14,811 nucleotides of DNA from a bacterium (GTDB lineage: Bacteria; Ratteibacteria; UBA8468; B48-G9; DTJG01), in NCBI GenBank assembly GCA_026418655.1, contig JAOAAW010000113.1, positions 1 through 14,811 of the forward strand, written 5' to 3'. The position numbers were made by a program, and so were the translations under genes. The notes below the pieces were generated by a model, which ran no database searches, had not been told where the DNA came from, and worked only from the letters and a program-made list of their open reading frames with translations. How positions within the stretch are numbered: the first letter of the stretch is position 1; every line of letters begins with the position of its first letter. Shown here piece by piece: positions 1 to 6,746 of the stretch.

Positions 1-223
1 GGCTTCCTGGAGCGATATACATTTCGCATCCAATAATCGGCTTTATTCCATTCTCAAGTGCACTCTCATAAAAGTGAATTACTCCGAAAAGTCCCCCATG
101 ATCCGTAATTGCAACTCCTGGCATTCCATACTGGTGGGCAAGTTTTGTTATGTCTTCTATACGACACATGCCATCCAGAAGACTGTATTCGGTATGAAGA
201 TGAAGATGAATAAAATCCTTCAT
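1..223 (-). CDS. dnaE: DNA polymerase III alpha subunit, N-terminal PHP domain (partial, runs off left edge)
   Basis: Only the first 74 codons are in the window. The translation starts MKDFIHLHLHTEYSLLDG, the hallmark opening of the PHP domain of bacterial replicative polymerase DnaE; the HLHLH histidines belong to the metal site of this domain. It continues with GMPGVAITDHG and ends at IGCEMYIAPGS, again family-typical. The full protein would be the catalytic subunit of the replicative polymerase, of about 1,100 residues. The ATG overlaps the TGA of the upstream guaB3-type gene in an ATGA junction (220-223), so translation is probably coupled; only a weak TTGGAA precedes it. Whether this is DnaE1 or another DnaE type cannot be told from the fragment. 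Family assignment is very secure. Confidence 0.95.
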   Translation of the reverse strand, partial: MKDFIHLHLHTEYSLLDGMCRIEDITKLAHQYGMPGVAITDHGGLFGVIHFYESALENGIKPIIGCEMYIAPGS

Positions 224-1383
224 TTTCCAAGCATCGCCTGTTTTTTAGCAACTTGATAAATTTTACCCTCTGTTTTTATGGAAGGTGCTATGGCAATTTC
301 AACAAGCTGCATTTCTCTTATGTTCCTCGCACCAAGACTTGCCATTGAAAGACGAAGTGCCCCTATTAAATTCTGTGAACCATCATCTGTATTGGATGGT
401 CCAAAAAGTATCTGTTTTATGGAACCTGTTGTACCCAATCTAATTCTTGTCCCCCTTGGTAAATTTTCATCTGATGTTGCCATACCCCAGTGATAGCCTT
501 TTGCCGGTGCTTCGGCAGCTCTTACAAACGCTGAACCAACCATCACAGCATCGGCCCCACATGCAAAAGCCTTGCATATATCACCACTTGTTATCATACC
601 ACCGTCAGTAATAATGGGTACATATCTCCCTGTTCTCTTATAAAAAAAATCCCTGGCTGCTGCGCAATCACAGGTAGCGGCAACCTGAGGCACACCAATT
701 CCCAGAACCTCTCTTGTTGTACATGCGGCACCTGGACCAATTCCAACAAGAAGACCGGCGATTCCAGTTTCCATTAATTCAAGTGCAACCTGATATGTTA
801 CACAGTTACCAACTATTACAGGAACTTTCATTGAACTACAAAATGTTTGTAGGTTAAGTGGTTTGTAAGTGCTTGAAATATGTTTTGCAGTTATAACTGT
901 TGACTGAACAACGAATATGTCTACCCCTGCATCTTGAGATATTTTACCAAATCTCTCAGCATACTGGGGTATGGAACTGACTGCACAAATAACACCTTCC
1001 TTTTTTATTTCATTGATCCTTTTTATTATAAGTTCTTCCTTAACCGGTTCCTGATAAACCTTCTGAATCAGCGCTGTTGCTTTCTCCTGAGGACATGCGA
1101 TAATTTCTTCTATCACCGAATAAGGATCTTCATATCTGGTATAGACACCCATAAGGTTTAATACAGCTAGACCGCCGGATTTTCCAAAAGCAACTGCAAA
1201 TTTCGGATCAACAACTCCATCCATTGCTGCTGCAAGTATAGGAATCTCAAGTTTTTTTTCAGCAATCACTACTGAAATATCTATATCTTGAGGATTGATG
1301 GTAACATTTCCAGGAACAAGTGAAATATCATCAAATCCATAACAAACCCTTGCTTTCCTTCCTCTTCCAATCCACATGCCCAT
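220..1383 (-). CDS. guaB3: GuaB3-family IMP dehydrogenase-related protein (no CBS domains)
   Basis: This 387-residue protein is a TIM-barrel enzyme of the IMP dehydrogenase/GMP reductase superfamily, expected to act on a purine nucleotide in the cytosol. The early CYGFDDISLVPG (14-25), the IMP-loop GIGPGAACTTR (214-224) with catalytic Cys221, ITDGGMITSGD (258-268) and a late LPRGTRIRLGTTGSIKQILFG (309-328) match the GuaB3 subfamily. The paired CBS domains that canonical GuaB carries after about residue 90 are absent, and the length (about 390, against about 490) agrees. GuaB3 members have been reported to oxidise IMP to XMP, at least in cyanobacteria; here the reaction is inferred. The start is the first of two ATGs (1383, 1377), because AAGGAGG lies 6 bases upstream of it. 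It follows rho after 13 bases and overlaps dnaE by 4. Confidence 0.85.
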   Translation of the reverse strand: MGMWIGRGRKARVCYGFDDISLVPGNVTINPQDIDISVVIAEKKLEIPILAAAMDGVVDPKFAVAFGKSGGLAVLNLMGVYTRYEDPYSVIEEIIACPQEKATALIQKVYQEPVKEELIIKRINEIKKEGVICAVSSIPQYAERFGKISQDAGVDIFVVQSTVITAKHISSTYKPLNLQTFCSSMKVPVIVGNCVTYQVALELMETGIAGLLVGIGPGAACTTREVLGIGVPQVAATCDCAAARDFFYKRTGRYVPIITDGGMITSGDICKAFACGADAVMVGSAFVRAAEAPAKGYHWGMATSDENLPRGTRIRLGTTGSIKQILFGPSNTDDGSQNLIGALRLSMASLGARNIREMQLVEIAIAPSIKTEGKIYQVAKKQAMLGK

Positions 1384-1389
1384 GAAATT

Positions 1390-1396
1390 CCTCCTT
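1390..1396 (-). promoter_or_regulatory. Ribosome binding site of the guaB3-type gene
   Basis: A perfect AAGGAGG sits 6 bases before the ATG at 1383 and directly abuts the rho stop codon. It favours that ATG over the one two codons later. Confidence 0.75.
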
Positions 1397-2683
1397 TTAT
1401 CTGGATATTTCTCTTGCCTGCTTCAAACTCATCAAAAGTTCAATATTTGATCTGGTTGATTTCAGCCTTGATATTAAAAGTTCCATGGCTTCAACAGGAT
1501 TCAAAGGAGCTAAAATTTTCCTTAAAAGCCATATAAGTTGCAGTTCTTCTGGATTAACGAGTAATTCTTCTCTGCGTGTCCCTGAACGATTGATATCTAT
1601 TGCAGGAAAAGTTCTCCTATCAGAAAGTTTCCTATCAAGATTTATTTCCATGTTTCCTGTACCCTTAAATTCTTCAAAAATTACATCATCCATCTTGCTT
1701 CCTGTATCTATAAGGGCTGTACCTAGGATTGTAAGGCTACCTCCTTCCTCTACATTTCTTGCAGAGCCGAAAAATCTTTTTGGCTTGTCAAGTGCATTTG
1801 ATTCCAACCCACCGGTCATTATTTTCCCGCTGTGCGGCACAAGAACATTGTGAGCCCTCGCAAGTCTGGTAATACTATCAAGAAGGATAACAACATCCCT
1901 TCTGTGTTCCACGAGCCTTTTTGCTCTTTCAAGGGCAATTTCAGCGACCTGAACATGTCTTTCTGGAGGTTCATCAAAAGTTGCACTGACGACCTCTCCT
2001 TTAACGGATCTTTTCATCTCTGTTACTTCTTCTGGTCTTTCCCCAACGAGAAGTACTATCAGATGAACCTCCGGGTTGTTGGCAGCAATAGCATTGGCAA
2101 TTTTTTGAAGAATAACTGTTTTTCCCGCTCTGGGAGGAGAAACAATAAGACCTCTCTGTCCTTTCCCAATCGGACAGATAAGATCTATAACCCTTGTCGT
2201 AATCTCTTCAGGAATTGTTTCAAGTATAAATCTTTTATTTGGGTGAATCGGTGTTAATTCTTCAAAAGGTACACGATCTTGAATTTTTTCGGGTTCTTCT
2301 CCATTTACCATCTCAACCTTAAGTAAAGCAAAATATTTCTCATTTTCTTTTGGCGGTCGTATCTGCCCTGAAACAGTATCCCCGGTCTTCAAACCAAATT
2401 TCTTAATCTGTGAAGGAGAAACATAGATATCATCCGGTCCCGGAAGATAATTATGATTTGATGAACGTAAAAATCCAAAACCATCAGGCAAAATCTCAAG
2501 AACCCCCTCACCAAACAGCAATCCATTTTTCTCTGCCTGTGCCTGCATAATTCTGTAAATTAAATCTTCCTTTGTCAAACCACTTACCCCGTTTACACCC
2601 ATCTCCCTGGCAAGCTTTTGTAATCTTGAAATCGCTGTCTTTTTTAAAGTAGCTATATTTAATTCCCTGATTTCTTCCGCCAT
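1397..2683 (-). CDS. rho: Transcription termination factor Rho
   Basis: Rho is a hexameric RNA-dependent ATPase that loads on nascent transcripts and releases RNA polymerase. The 428-residue protein has the usual length (E. coli 419). Visible parts: N-terminal helical Rho_N region (about 10-50), the RNA-binding cold-shock fold with DGFGFLR (67-73) and GPDDIYVSPSQI (82-93), Walker A SPPRAGKT (182-189), Walker B VVILLD (264-269), the Q-loop region SGKIMTGG (285-292) and RSGTRREELL (366-375) with the arginine finger at about Arg370. No long insertion is present in the N-terminal domain, unlike the Rho of many actinobacteria. The start has an excellent AAGGAGG 8 bases upstream. The first 25 bases overlap the end of coaE, so there is no room for the separate leader through which rho is autoregulated in E. 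coli. Confidence 0.98.
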   Translation of the reverse strand: MAEEIRELNIATLKKTAISRLQKLAREMGVNGVSGLTKEDLIYRIMQAQAEKNGLLFGEGVLEILPDGFGFLRSSNHNYLPGPDDIYVSPSQIKKFGLKTGDTVSGQIRPPKENEKYFALLKVEMVNGEEPEKIQDRVPFEELTPIHPNKRFILETIPEEITTRVIDLICPIGKGQRGLIVSPPRAGKTVILQKIANAIAANNPEVHLIVLLVGERPEEVTEMKRSVKGEVVSATFDEPPERHVQVAEIALERAKRLVEHRRDVVILLDSITRLARAHNVLVPHSGKIMTGGLESNALDKPKRFFGSARNVEEGGSLTILGTALIDTGSKMDDVIFEEFKGTGNMEINLDRKLSDRRTFPAIDINRSGTRREELLVNPEELQLIWLLRKILAPLNPVEAMELLISRLKSTRSNIELLMSLKQAREISR

Positions 2684-3276
2684 GTGTAATGCCTCCTTAT
2701 TATCTCTTCAAGAATTTTCTCTGTCTGATTTCTTGTCCTATCAATTGTTCCTGAGTTATCAATAACGTAATCTGACATGCTAATTTTTTTTCTAATAGGC
2801 ATTTGAGATCCCAATCTCATATCTATTTCCTCAGGAGTATATCTTTCCTGTAGACGCTCCTTAATAATTCTGCGTGGGGCAAAAACTGAAATGATGATAT
2901 CAAAATATTTTTCGCTCCGGGTTTCAAAAAGAAGAGGTATTTCAACTACCACTGCCATTTTACCTTTTTTTCGGTACATGTCAAGTAGTCTCTTCAATTT
3001 TTCAAAAACATATGGATGAATAATCTCGTTAAGTTTCTTCCTTTCCTTTTCACAGGAAAATACAAGCCGTGCAAGTTTCTTTCTATCAACTCTTCCTGCC
3101 TTATCCAGATAATCCCTTCCAAAACCAGTTATAATTTTTTTCTTTATTTTTTCTGTATTGAGCAACTGTGTCACAATAGTATCACAGGATACCACAGGAA
3201 TACCTTTTTTTTTAAAAAATCTCAGTACTGTTGATTTCCCTGAGCCAAAAGATCCAGTAAGACCGATACAAATCAT
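2659..3276 (-). CDS. coaE: Dephospho-CoA kinase
   Basis: CoaE phosphorylates the 3'-hydroxyl of dephospho-CoA, the last step of coenzyme A synthesis. The protein begins MICIGLTGSFGSGKSTVL, giving the P-loop GSFGSGKS near residues 8-15, followed by GIPVVSCDTIV, where the Asp corresponds to the second Asp of the usual DAD motif (the first is Ser here). The middle HPYVFEKL and VVEIPLLFET match the family's HP and PLLFE motifs. At 205 residues the length is typical. I start it at the ATG of 3276, which shares one base with the TGA of ahcY (TGATG); a TTG one codon earlier is possible but less likely. It overlaps the start of rho by 25 bases. An A9 run near codon 22 (3205-3213) is in frame as given. 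Confidence 0.95.
   Translation of the reverse strand: MICIGLTGSFGSGKSTVLRFFKKKGIPVVSCDTIVTQLLNTEKIKKKIITGFGRDYLDKAGRVDRKKLARLVFSCEKERKKLNEIIHPYVFEKLKRLLDMYRKKGKMAVVVEIPLLFETRSEKYFDIIISVFAPRRIIKERLQERYTPEEIDMRLGSQMPIRKKISMSDYVIDNSGTIDRTRNQTEKILEEIIRRHYTWRKKSGN
2692..2698 (-). promoter_or_regulatory. Ribosome binding site of rho
   Basis: AAGGAGG lies 8 bases before the rho ATG and entirely inside the coaE coding sequence. It supports the ATG at 2683 even though this overlaps coaE. Confidence 0.75.
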
Positions 3277-4532
3277 CAATCAAAATTCCAGGAATCAAGG
3301 TATTTCTTCTGAAATTCCGTTAATTTATCTATATCCACACCCATACCAGTTAGCTTTAACAGTGCAATTTCCTGGTCAATCTCTGATGGCACATCGTGGT
3401 ATTTAATCGGAATATCATTGTTTGAAACAAAATATTTTAAACTTAAAAATTGACATGCAAAACTCATATCCATTACAGAAGATGGGTGACCTTCCGCACA
3501 TCCCAAGTTAACCAACCTGCCCTCAGCGAGAAGATATATTTTTTTTCCTGTTGTCAGAATAAATTCTTTTACCAGCGGCTTCACCTCTGATATCTTTTTT
3601 GAAATTTTTTCAAGAGTTAACACATCAATTTCAACGTTGAAATGTCCTGCATTTGCAATAATAGCACCATCTTTCATCTTAAGAAAGACACTTCTGGAAA
3701 TAACCCTAGCATTTCCGGTGGCAGTAATGAAAATATCGGCAGTAGAAGCTGCCTGTTCTATCTTCATAACCTGAAAACCGTCCATCACTGCCTCGAGTGC
3801 CCTTATAGGAGAAACCTCAGTGACGATTACCCTTGCACCCATTCCTTTCAGATTTTTTGCAATGCCCCTGCCACACCATCCATATCCGCATACAACAACG
3901 GTCTTACCCGCGATCAAAATATTTGTTGCCCTCAAAATTCCATCGATTGTTGATTGTCCTGTTCCATATCTGTTATCAAATAAGTACTTGGTTTGAGCAT
4001 TATTCACACCTATGACTGGAAACAGCAATTTACCTTGCCTTTCAATATTTTTTATTCTTCTAACTCCAGTTGTTGTTTCTTCAGTGGCACCTATAACATT
4101 TATTGAAAAATCTGGATTATTATGCAGGTAAGCTATCAAATCTGCCCCATCATCAATAATAAGATGTGGTTTTCTCAGAGCAACCTGCTTTATGTGTTCA
4201 TTATATTTTTCTTTGGTTTCACCTCTTATCCCGAACACAGATACATCATAATCCTTAACAAGACAGGCCGCCACATCATCCTGAGTACTGAGTGGATTTG
4301 AAGCCGCAAGGAAAACTTTTGCTCCACAATTTCTTAAACAAATAATAAGATTCGCTGTTTCAGAAGTTATATGAAGGCAGGCACCAATTACCAAATTTTT
4401 AAACAATTTTGGAGATTCTCTTTTTCTTAGTATTCCAAGCACTGGCATCTCACGAAATGCCCAATCTATCCTTTTTTTTCCTTCACACGCCAACCTCAGG
4501 TCTTTGACATCGTACAAAATTTTCTCTGACAA
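3276..4532 (-). CDS. ahcY: Adenosylhomocysteinase (S-adenosyl-L-homocysteine hydrolase)
   Basis: This NAD-dependent enzyme splits S-adenosylhomocysteine into adenosine and homocysteine, relieving product inhibition of methyltransferases. The 418-residue protein shows IIDDGADL (125-132), GATEETTTGVRR (148-159), catalytic Lys182 and Asp186 in TKYLFDNRYGTGQS (181-194), the NAD-binding VVVCGYGWCGRG (212-223), NAGHFNVEID (294-303) and GHPSSVMDMSF (348-358). The YGTGQS and VMDMSF wording and the short length match the Thermotoga/archaeal type, which lacks the roughly 40-residue insertion of many proteobacterial enzymes. The start is TTG at 4532, backed by AAGGAG 7 bases upstream; no ATG is nearby. 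It follows metK after 11 bases, so SAM production and SAH removal are co-expressed. It ends sharing one base with coaE. Confidence 0.96.
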   Translation of the reverse strand: MSEKILYDVKDLRLACEGKKRIDWAFREMPVLGILRKRESPKLFKNLVIGACLHITSETANLIICLRNCGAKVFLAASNPLSTQDDVAACLVKDYDVSVFGIRGETKEKYNEHIKQVALRKPHLIIDDGADLIAYLHNNPDFSINVIGATEETTTGVRRIKNIERQGKLLFPVIGVNNAQTKYLFDNRYGTGQSTIDGILRATNILIAGKTVVVCGYGWCGRGIAKNLKGMGARVIVTEVSPIRALEAVMDGFQVMKIEQAASTADIFITATGNARVISRSVFLKMKDGAIIANAGHFNVEIDVLTLEKISKKISEVKPLVKEFILTTGKKIYLLAEGRLVNLGCAEGHPSSVMDMSFACQFLSLKYFVSNNDIPIKYHDVPSEIDQEIALLKLTGMGVDIDKLTEFQKKYLDSWNFD

Positions 4533-4539
4533 ATTTTCT

Positions 4540-4545
4540 CTCCTT
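4540..4545 (-). promoter_or_regulatory. Ribosome binding site of ahcY overlapping the metK stop codon
   Basis: AAGGAG uses the last two bases of the metK TAA and lies 7 bases before TTG at 4532. It is the main reason for accepting a TTG start for ahcY, and it suggests that terminating metK ribosomes re-initiate here. Confidence 0.7.
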
Positions 4546-5680
4546 AAAGTGCTTCAGCAAAAAGTTTGGTAATATCGGTTTTTTCCCAAGTGAATTCTTT
4601 TTCTTCTCTTCCAAAGTGTCCATAACAGGCTGTTTTCCTATAAATTGGTCTAAGGAGATCTAACTTTTCTATCATTCCTGCCGGAGAAAGATCTATATTT
4701 TTTCTAATTATCTCTATAATCTTTGAAGCTGGTACTCTTCCTGTTTCAAACATATTTACCATTATAGACACTGGTTGTTTTTGTCCAATAACATAAGAAA
4801 GCTGTATTTCACACTTTTCAGCCACACCAGAAGCAACTATATTTTTTGCAAGATACCTGGCAAAATAGGAAGCAGTCCTATCAACCTTCGTTGGGTCTTT
4901 TCCTGAAAAACAACCTCCCCCATGCTTTGCAAAACCACCATATGTATCAACTATAATTTTCCTGCCTGTCACACCCGTATCCGCCTGCGGCCCACCAATT
5001 ACAAATCTTCCAGTAGGATTAACAAAAAGTTTAAAATTTTTTGAAAGCATATCTCGTGGAATGGTATGTTCAATAACAGTTTGATATAAGTCATCCGTGA
5101 TTTTTTTTTGCGATATTCCTTCATCATGCTGAGAAGAAAGAACAATCGCAGTTATCTCTTTGGGTTTACCATCCACATATTTTACAGTAACCTGTGATTT
5201 ACCATCGGGCCTGAGGTAGCTCAAAATTTTTTTCTTTCTAACCTCAGCAAGTCTTTTTACAAGAGCATGAGCAAACATTATAGGAAGTGGCATCAACTGT
5301 GGCGTTTCTTTTATCGCAAAACCAAACATCATGCCCTGATCTCCAGCACCACCAATATCAACGCCTTGGGCTATATCAGATGATTGTTCCTGGATTGCTG
5401 TGATAATAGCACTTGCATCATAGTTAAATCCATAGGACATATCCACATAGCCTATCTCTTTTAAAAGATTTCTTACAATTGATGGTATCTCAACATACCC
5501 TTCTGTGGTAATTTCTCCAGCAATAAATAAAAGTCCTCTTGTTACAAGAGTTTCGCACGCAACACGTCCTTTTTTATCCTGTCTCAATACATCGTCAAGA
5601 ATAGCATCAGAAACCTGATCACAGATCTTATCTGGATGCCCTTCTGTAACCGACTCAGAAGTAAAGTAAAATTCTTTCAT
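4544..5680 (-). CDS. metK: S-adenosylmethionine synthetase (methionine adenosyltransferase)
   Basis: MetK makes S-adenosylmethionine from methionine and ATP with release of phosphate and pyrophosphate; it acts as a cytosolic tetramer. The 378-residue protein begins MKEFYFTSESVTEGHPDKI and shows GHPDK (14-18), the signature GAGDQGMMFG (111-120), NPTGRFVIGGP (221-231), TGRKIIVDTYGG (238-249), the glycine-rich GGGCFSGKDPTKVDR (254-268) and a C-terminal YGHFGRE...FTWEKTD. Length and motif order are standard. One local variant is PQADTGV where many homologues have a Gly in place of the Ala. A longer frame from an ATG at 5692 exists, but that ATG forms part of the GGAGGG ribosome binding site of the ATG at 5680, so I use 5680. 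The metK-ahcY pair forms a methyl-cycle unit. An A9 run occurs at 5101-5109, in frame. Confidence 0.97.
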   Translation of the reverse strand: MKEFYFTSESVTEGHPDKICDQVSDAILDDVLRQDKKGRVACETLVTRGLLFIAGEITTEGYVEIPSIVRNLLKEIGYVDMSYGFNYDASAIITAIQEQSSDIAQGVDIGGAGDQGMMFGFAIKETPQLMPLPIMFAHALVKRLAEVRKKKILSYLRPDGKSQVTVKYVDGKPKEITAIVLSSQHDEGISQKKITDDLYQTVIEHTIPRDMLSKNFKLFVNPTGRFVIGGPQADTGVTGRKIIVDTYGGFAKHGGGCFSGKDPTKVDRTASYFARYLAKNIVASGVAEKCEIQLSYVIGQKQPVSIMVNMFETGRVPASKIIEIIRKNIDLSPAGMIEKLDLLRPIYRKTACYGHFGREEKEFTWEKTDITKLFAEAL

Positions 5681-5684
5681 ACAA

Positions 5685-5690
5685 CCCTCC
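5685..5690 (-). promoter_or_regulatory. Ribosome binding site of metK
   Basis: GGAGGG lies 4 bases before the ATG at 5680. The more upstream ATG at 5692 overlaps this motif and has no site of its own, so it is unlikely to be the start. Confidence 0.75.
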
Positions 5691-5708
5691 ATAGGTTCAA
5701 ATAATTTT

Positions 5709-6746
5709 TTACGCTGATGAAAGCTCTTTTTTTAAGTAAGTTATCTCTTTTATTTCTGTTGGATCCTCGCCATTCAAAAGAGCGAGATAAAAACTTATCC
5801 AATCCCCAAGAATTATGAGAGAAAAAATTCTTTCAACCACATCATTTCCTTCACTTAATACCTCATGGACTGGTATGCCTTTCTTTTCCAGGATATCGGC
5901 AATTAACTCCATTCTCAATTTCACACGGTCGTTGTCATTACTATCGCGCAGAAAAAAAACAATACTATTTTTCACAAAATCAAAAGGATAATTCCATGCC
6001 ATTATCTCGTTATGGTTCATCTCGGGAAAGAAATTTACAAATGCCATCTGTTTGCTGTTCTCGGCAATCTGCGTTTTCCATCTGAGTGCAGCTGGGGCAA
6101 GAAATTTACCCGAATAGATTACTATATTTTTATTGTGCATGGCATGAGCAATAGTCTTTGCCATATTATTTTTTGAGTCAATACCATATACATTTCTTAA
6201 ATTTCCTGCCATTTCAACAATTTTTTTTATGCTGAATGGTCGGATATAACCAGGCTTCTCAAGAATTTTTGCAAGAGGGAAAAACATATAACCAAGACTG
6301 CATCTCGGAGGTTGCCCTGATGGTATTTTAATGTGTAGTACTCCTTCTTTTTTTGAAACTTTTTCCAGGTCCCCACCACTTGAAAGTGAAACAACTCTGG
6401 AATTGCGCTTTATTGCTTCTCTAAAAGCGCTTAATGTTTCTTCGGTATTTCCAGAGTAGCTTACAGCGAAAACCAGTGATTTATCAGTTGCACAGGAAGG
6501 CAATGCATAATCTCTATGGACTATAAATGGAATGTTGGAACAGTCCTCAACAAGCTGTTTAAGTATATCTCCAACTATGGCTGAACCACCCATACCAGCA
6601 AAAACAAAACAATTGATATTTTCCATGGATATATCACCCACATGAATAGAATAGGCCTGTAAACATTGCACATCAAAATTTTCAATAAGTCCCAACATAT
6701 TACTCTTATCAATTTTCTCTATCAGCTTTCTATTATCTGTAATCAT
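5709..6746 (-). CDS. Bifunctional phosphoglucose/phosphomannose isomerase
   Basis: This SIS-domain enzyme is expected to interconvert glucose-6-phosphate, fructose-6-phosphate and mannose-6-phosphate, linking glycolysis to mannose-containing glycans. The 345-residue protein has AGMGGSAIVGD (50-60), SYSGNTEETL (96-105), SGQPPRCSLGY (143-153), AENSKQM (228-234) and EMNHNEIMAW (242-251). By comparison with the crystallised Pyrobaculum enzyme, Glu229 and His245 are the likely catalytic pair, and Arg148 and Lys339 the likely phosphate and ring-opening residues; this mapping is from memory of the family. Length and motifs fit the bifunctional family first described in archaea, not the 450-550-residue Pgi of E. 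coli. The ATG overlaps the ptsI stop (ATGA, 6743-6746) with AAAGGA just upstream. Twenty-eight bases separate it from metK. Confidence 0.88.
   Translation of the reverse strand: MITDNRKLIEKIDKSNMLGLIENFDVQCLQAYSIHVGDISMENINCFVFAGMGGSAIVGDILKQLVEDCSNIPFIVHRDYALPSCATDKSLVFAVSYSGNTEETLSAFREAIKRNSRVVSLSSGGDLEKVSKKEGVLHIKIPSGQPPRCSLGYMFFPLAKILEKPGYIRPFSIKKIVEMAGNLRNVYGIDSKNNMAKTIAHAMHNKNIVIYSGKFLAPAALRWKTQIAENSKQMAFVNFFPEMNHNEIMAWNYPFDFVKNSIVFFLRDSNDNDRVKLRMELIADILEKKGIPVHEVLSEGNDVVERIFSLIILGDWISFYLALLNGEDPTEIKEITYLKKELSSA

Noticed and set aside
193..211. Short GAAGAT-like tandem repeat
   Set aside because: It is explained by the codons of the HLHLH metal motif of DnaE.
66..251. Minus-strand 61-codon frame at the left edge
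   Set aside because: It reads the same DNA as the dnaE start in a different frame; the dnaE frame gives a perfect PHP-domain beginning.
1832..2257. Plus-strand open frame of 141 codons opposite rho
   Set aside because: It lies opposite the conserved ATPase core of Rho and its translation looks random.
5681..5708. Possible SAM riboswitch before metK
   Set aside because: The gap is only 28 bases, with just a 4-base AACC/GGTT pairing around the ribosome binding site; I see no riboswitch core, and one reaching into the upstream gene is not supported.
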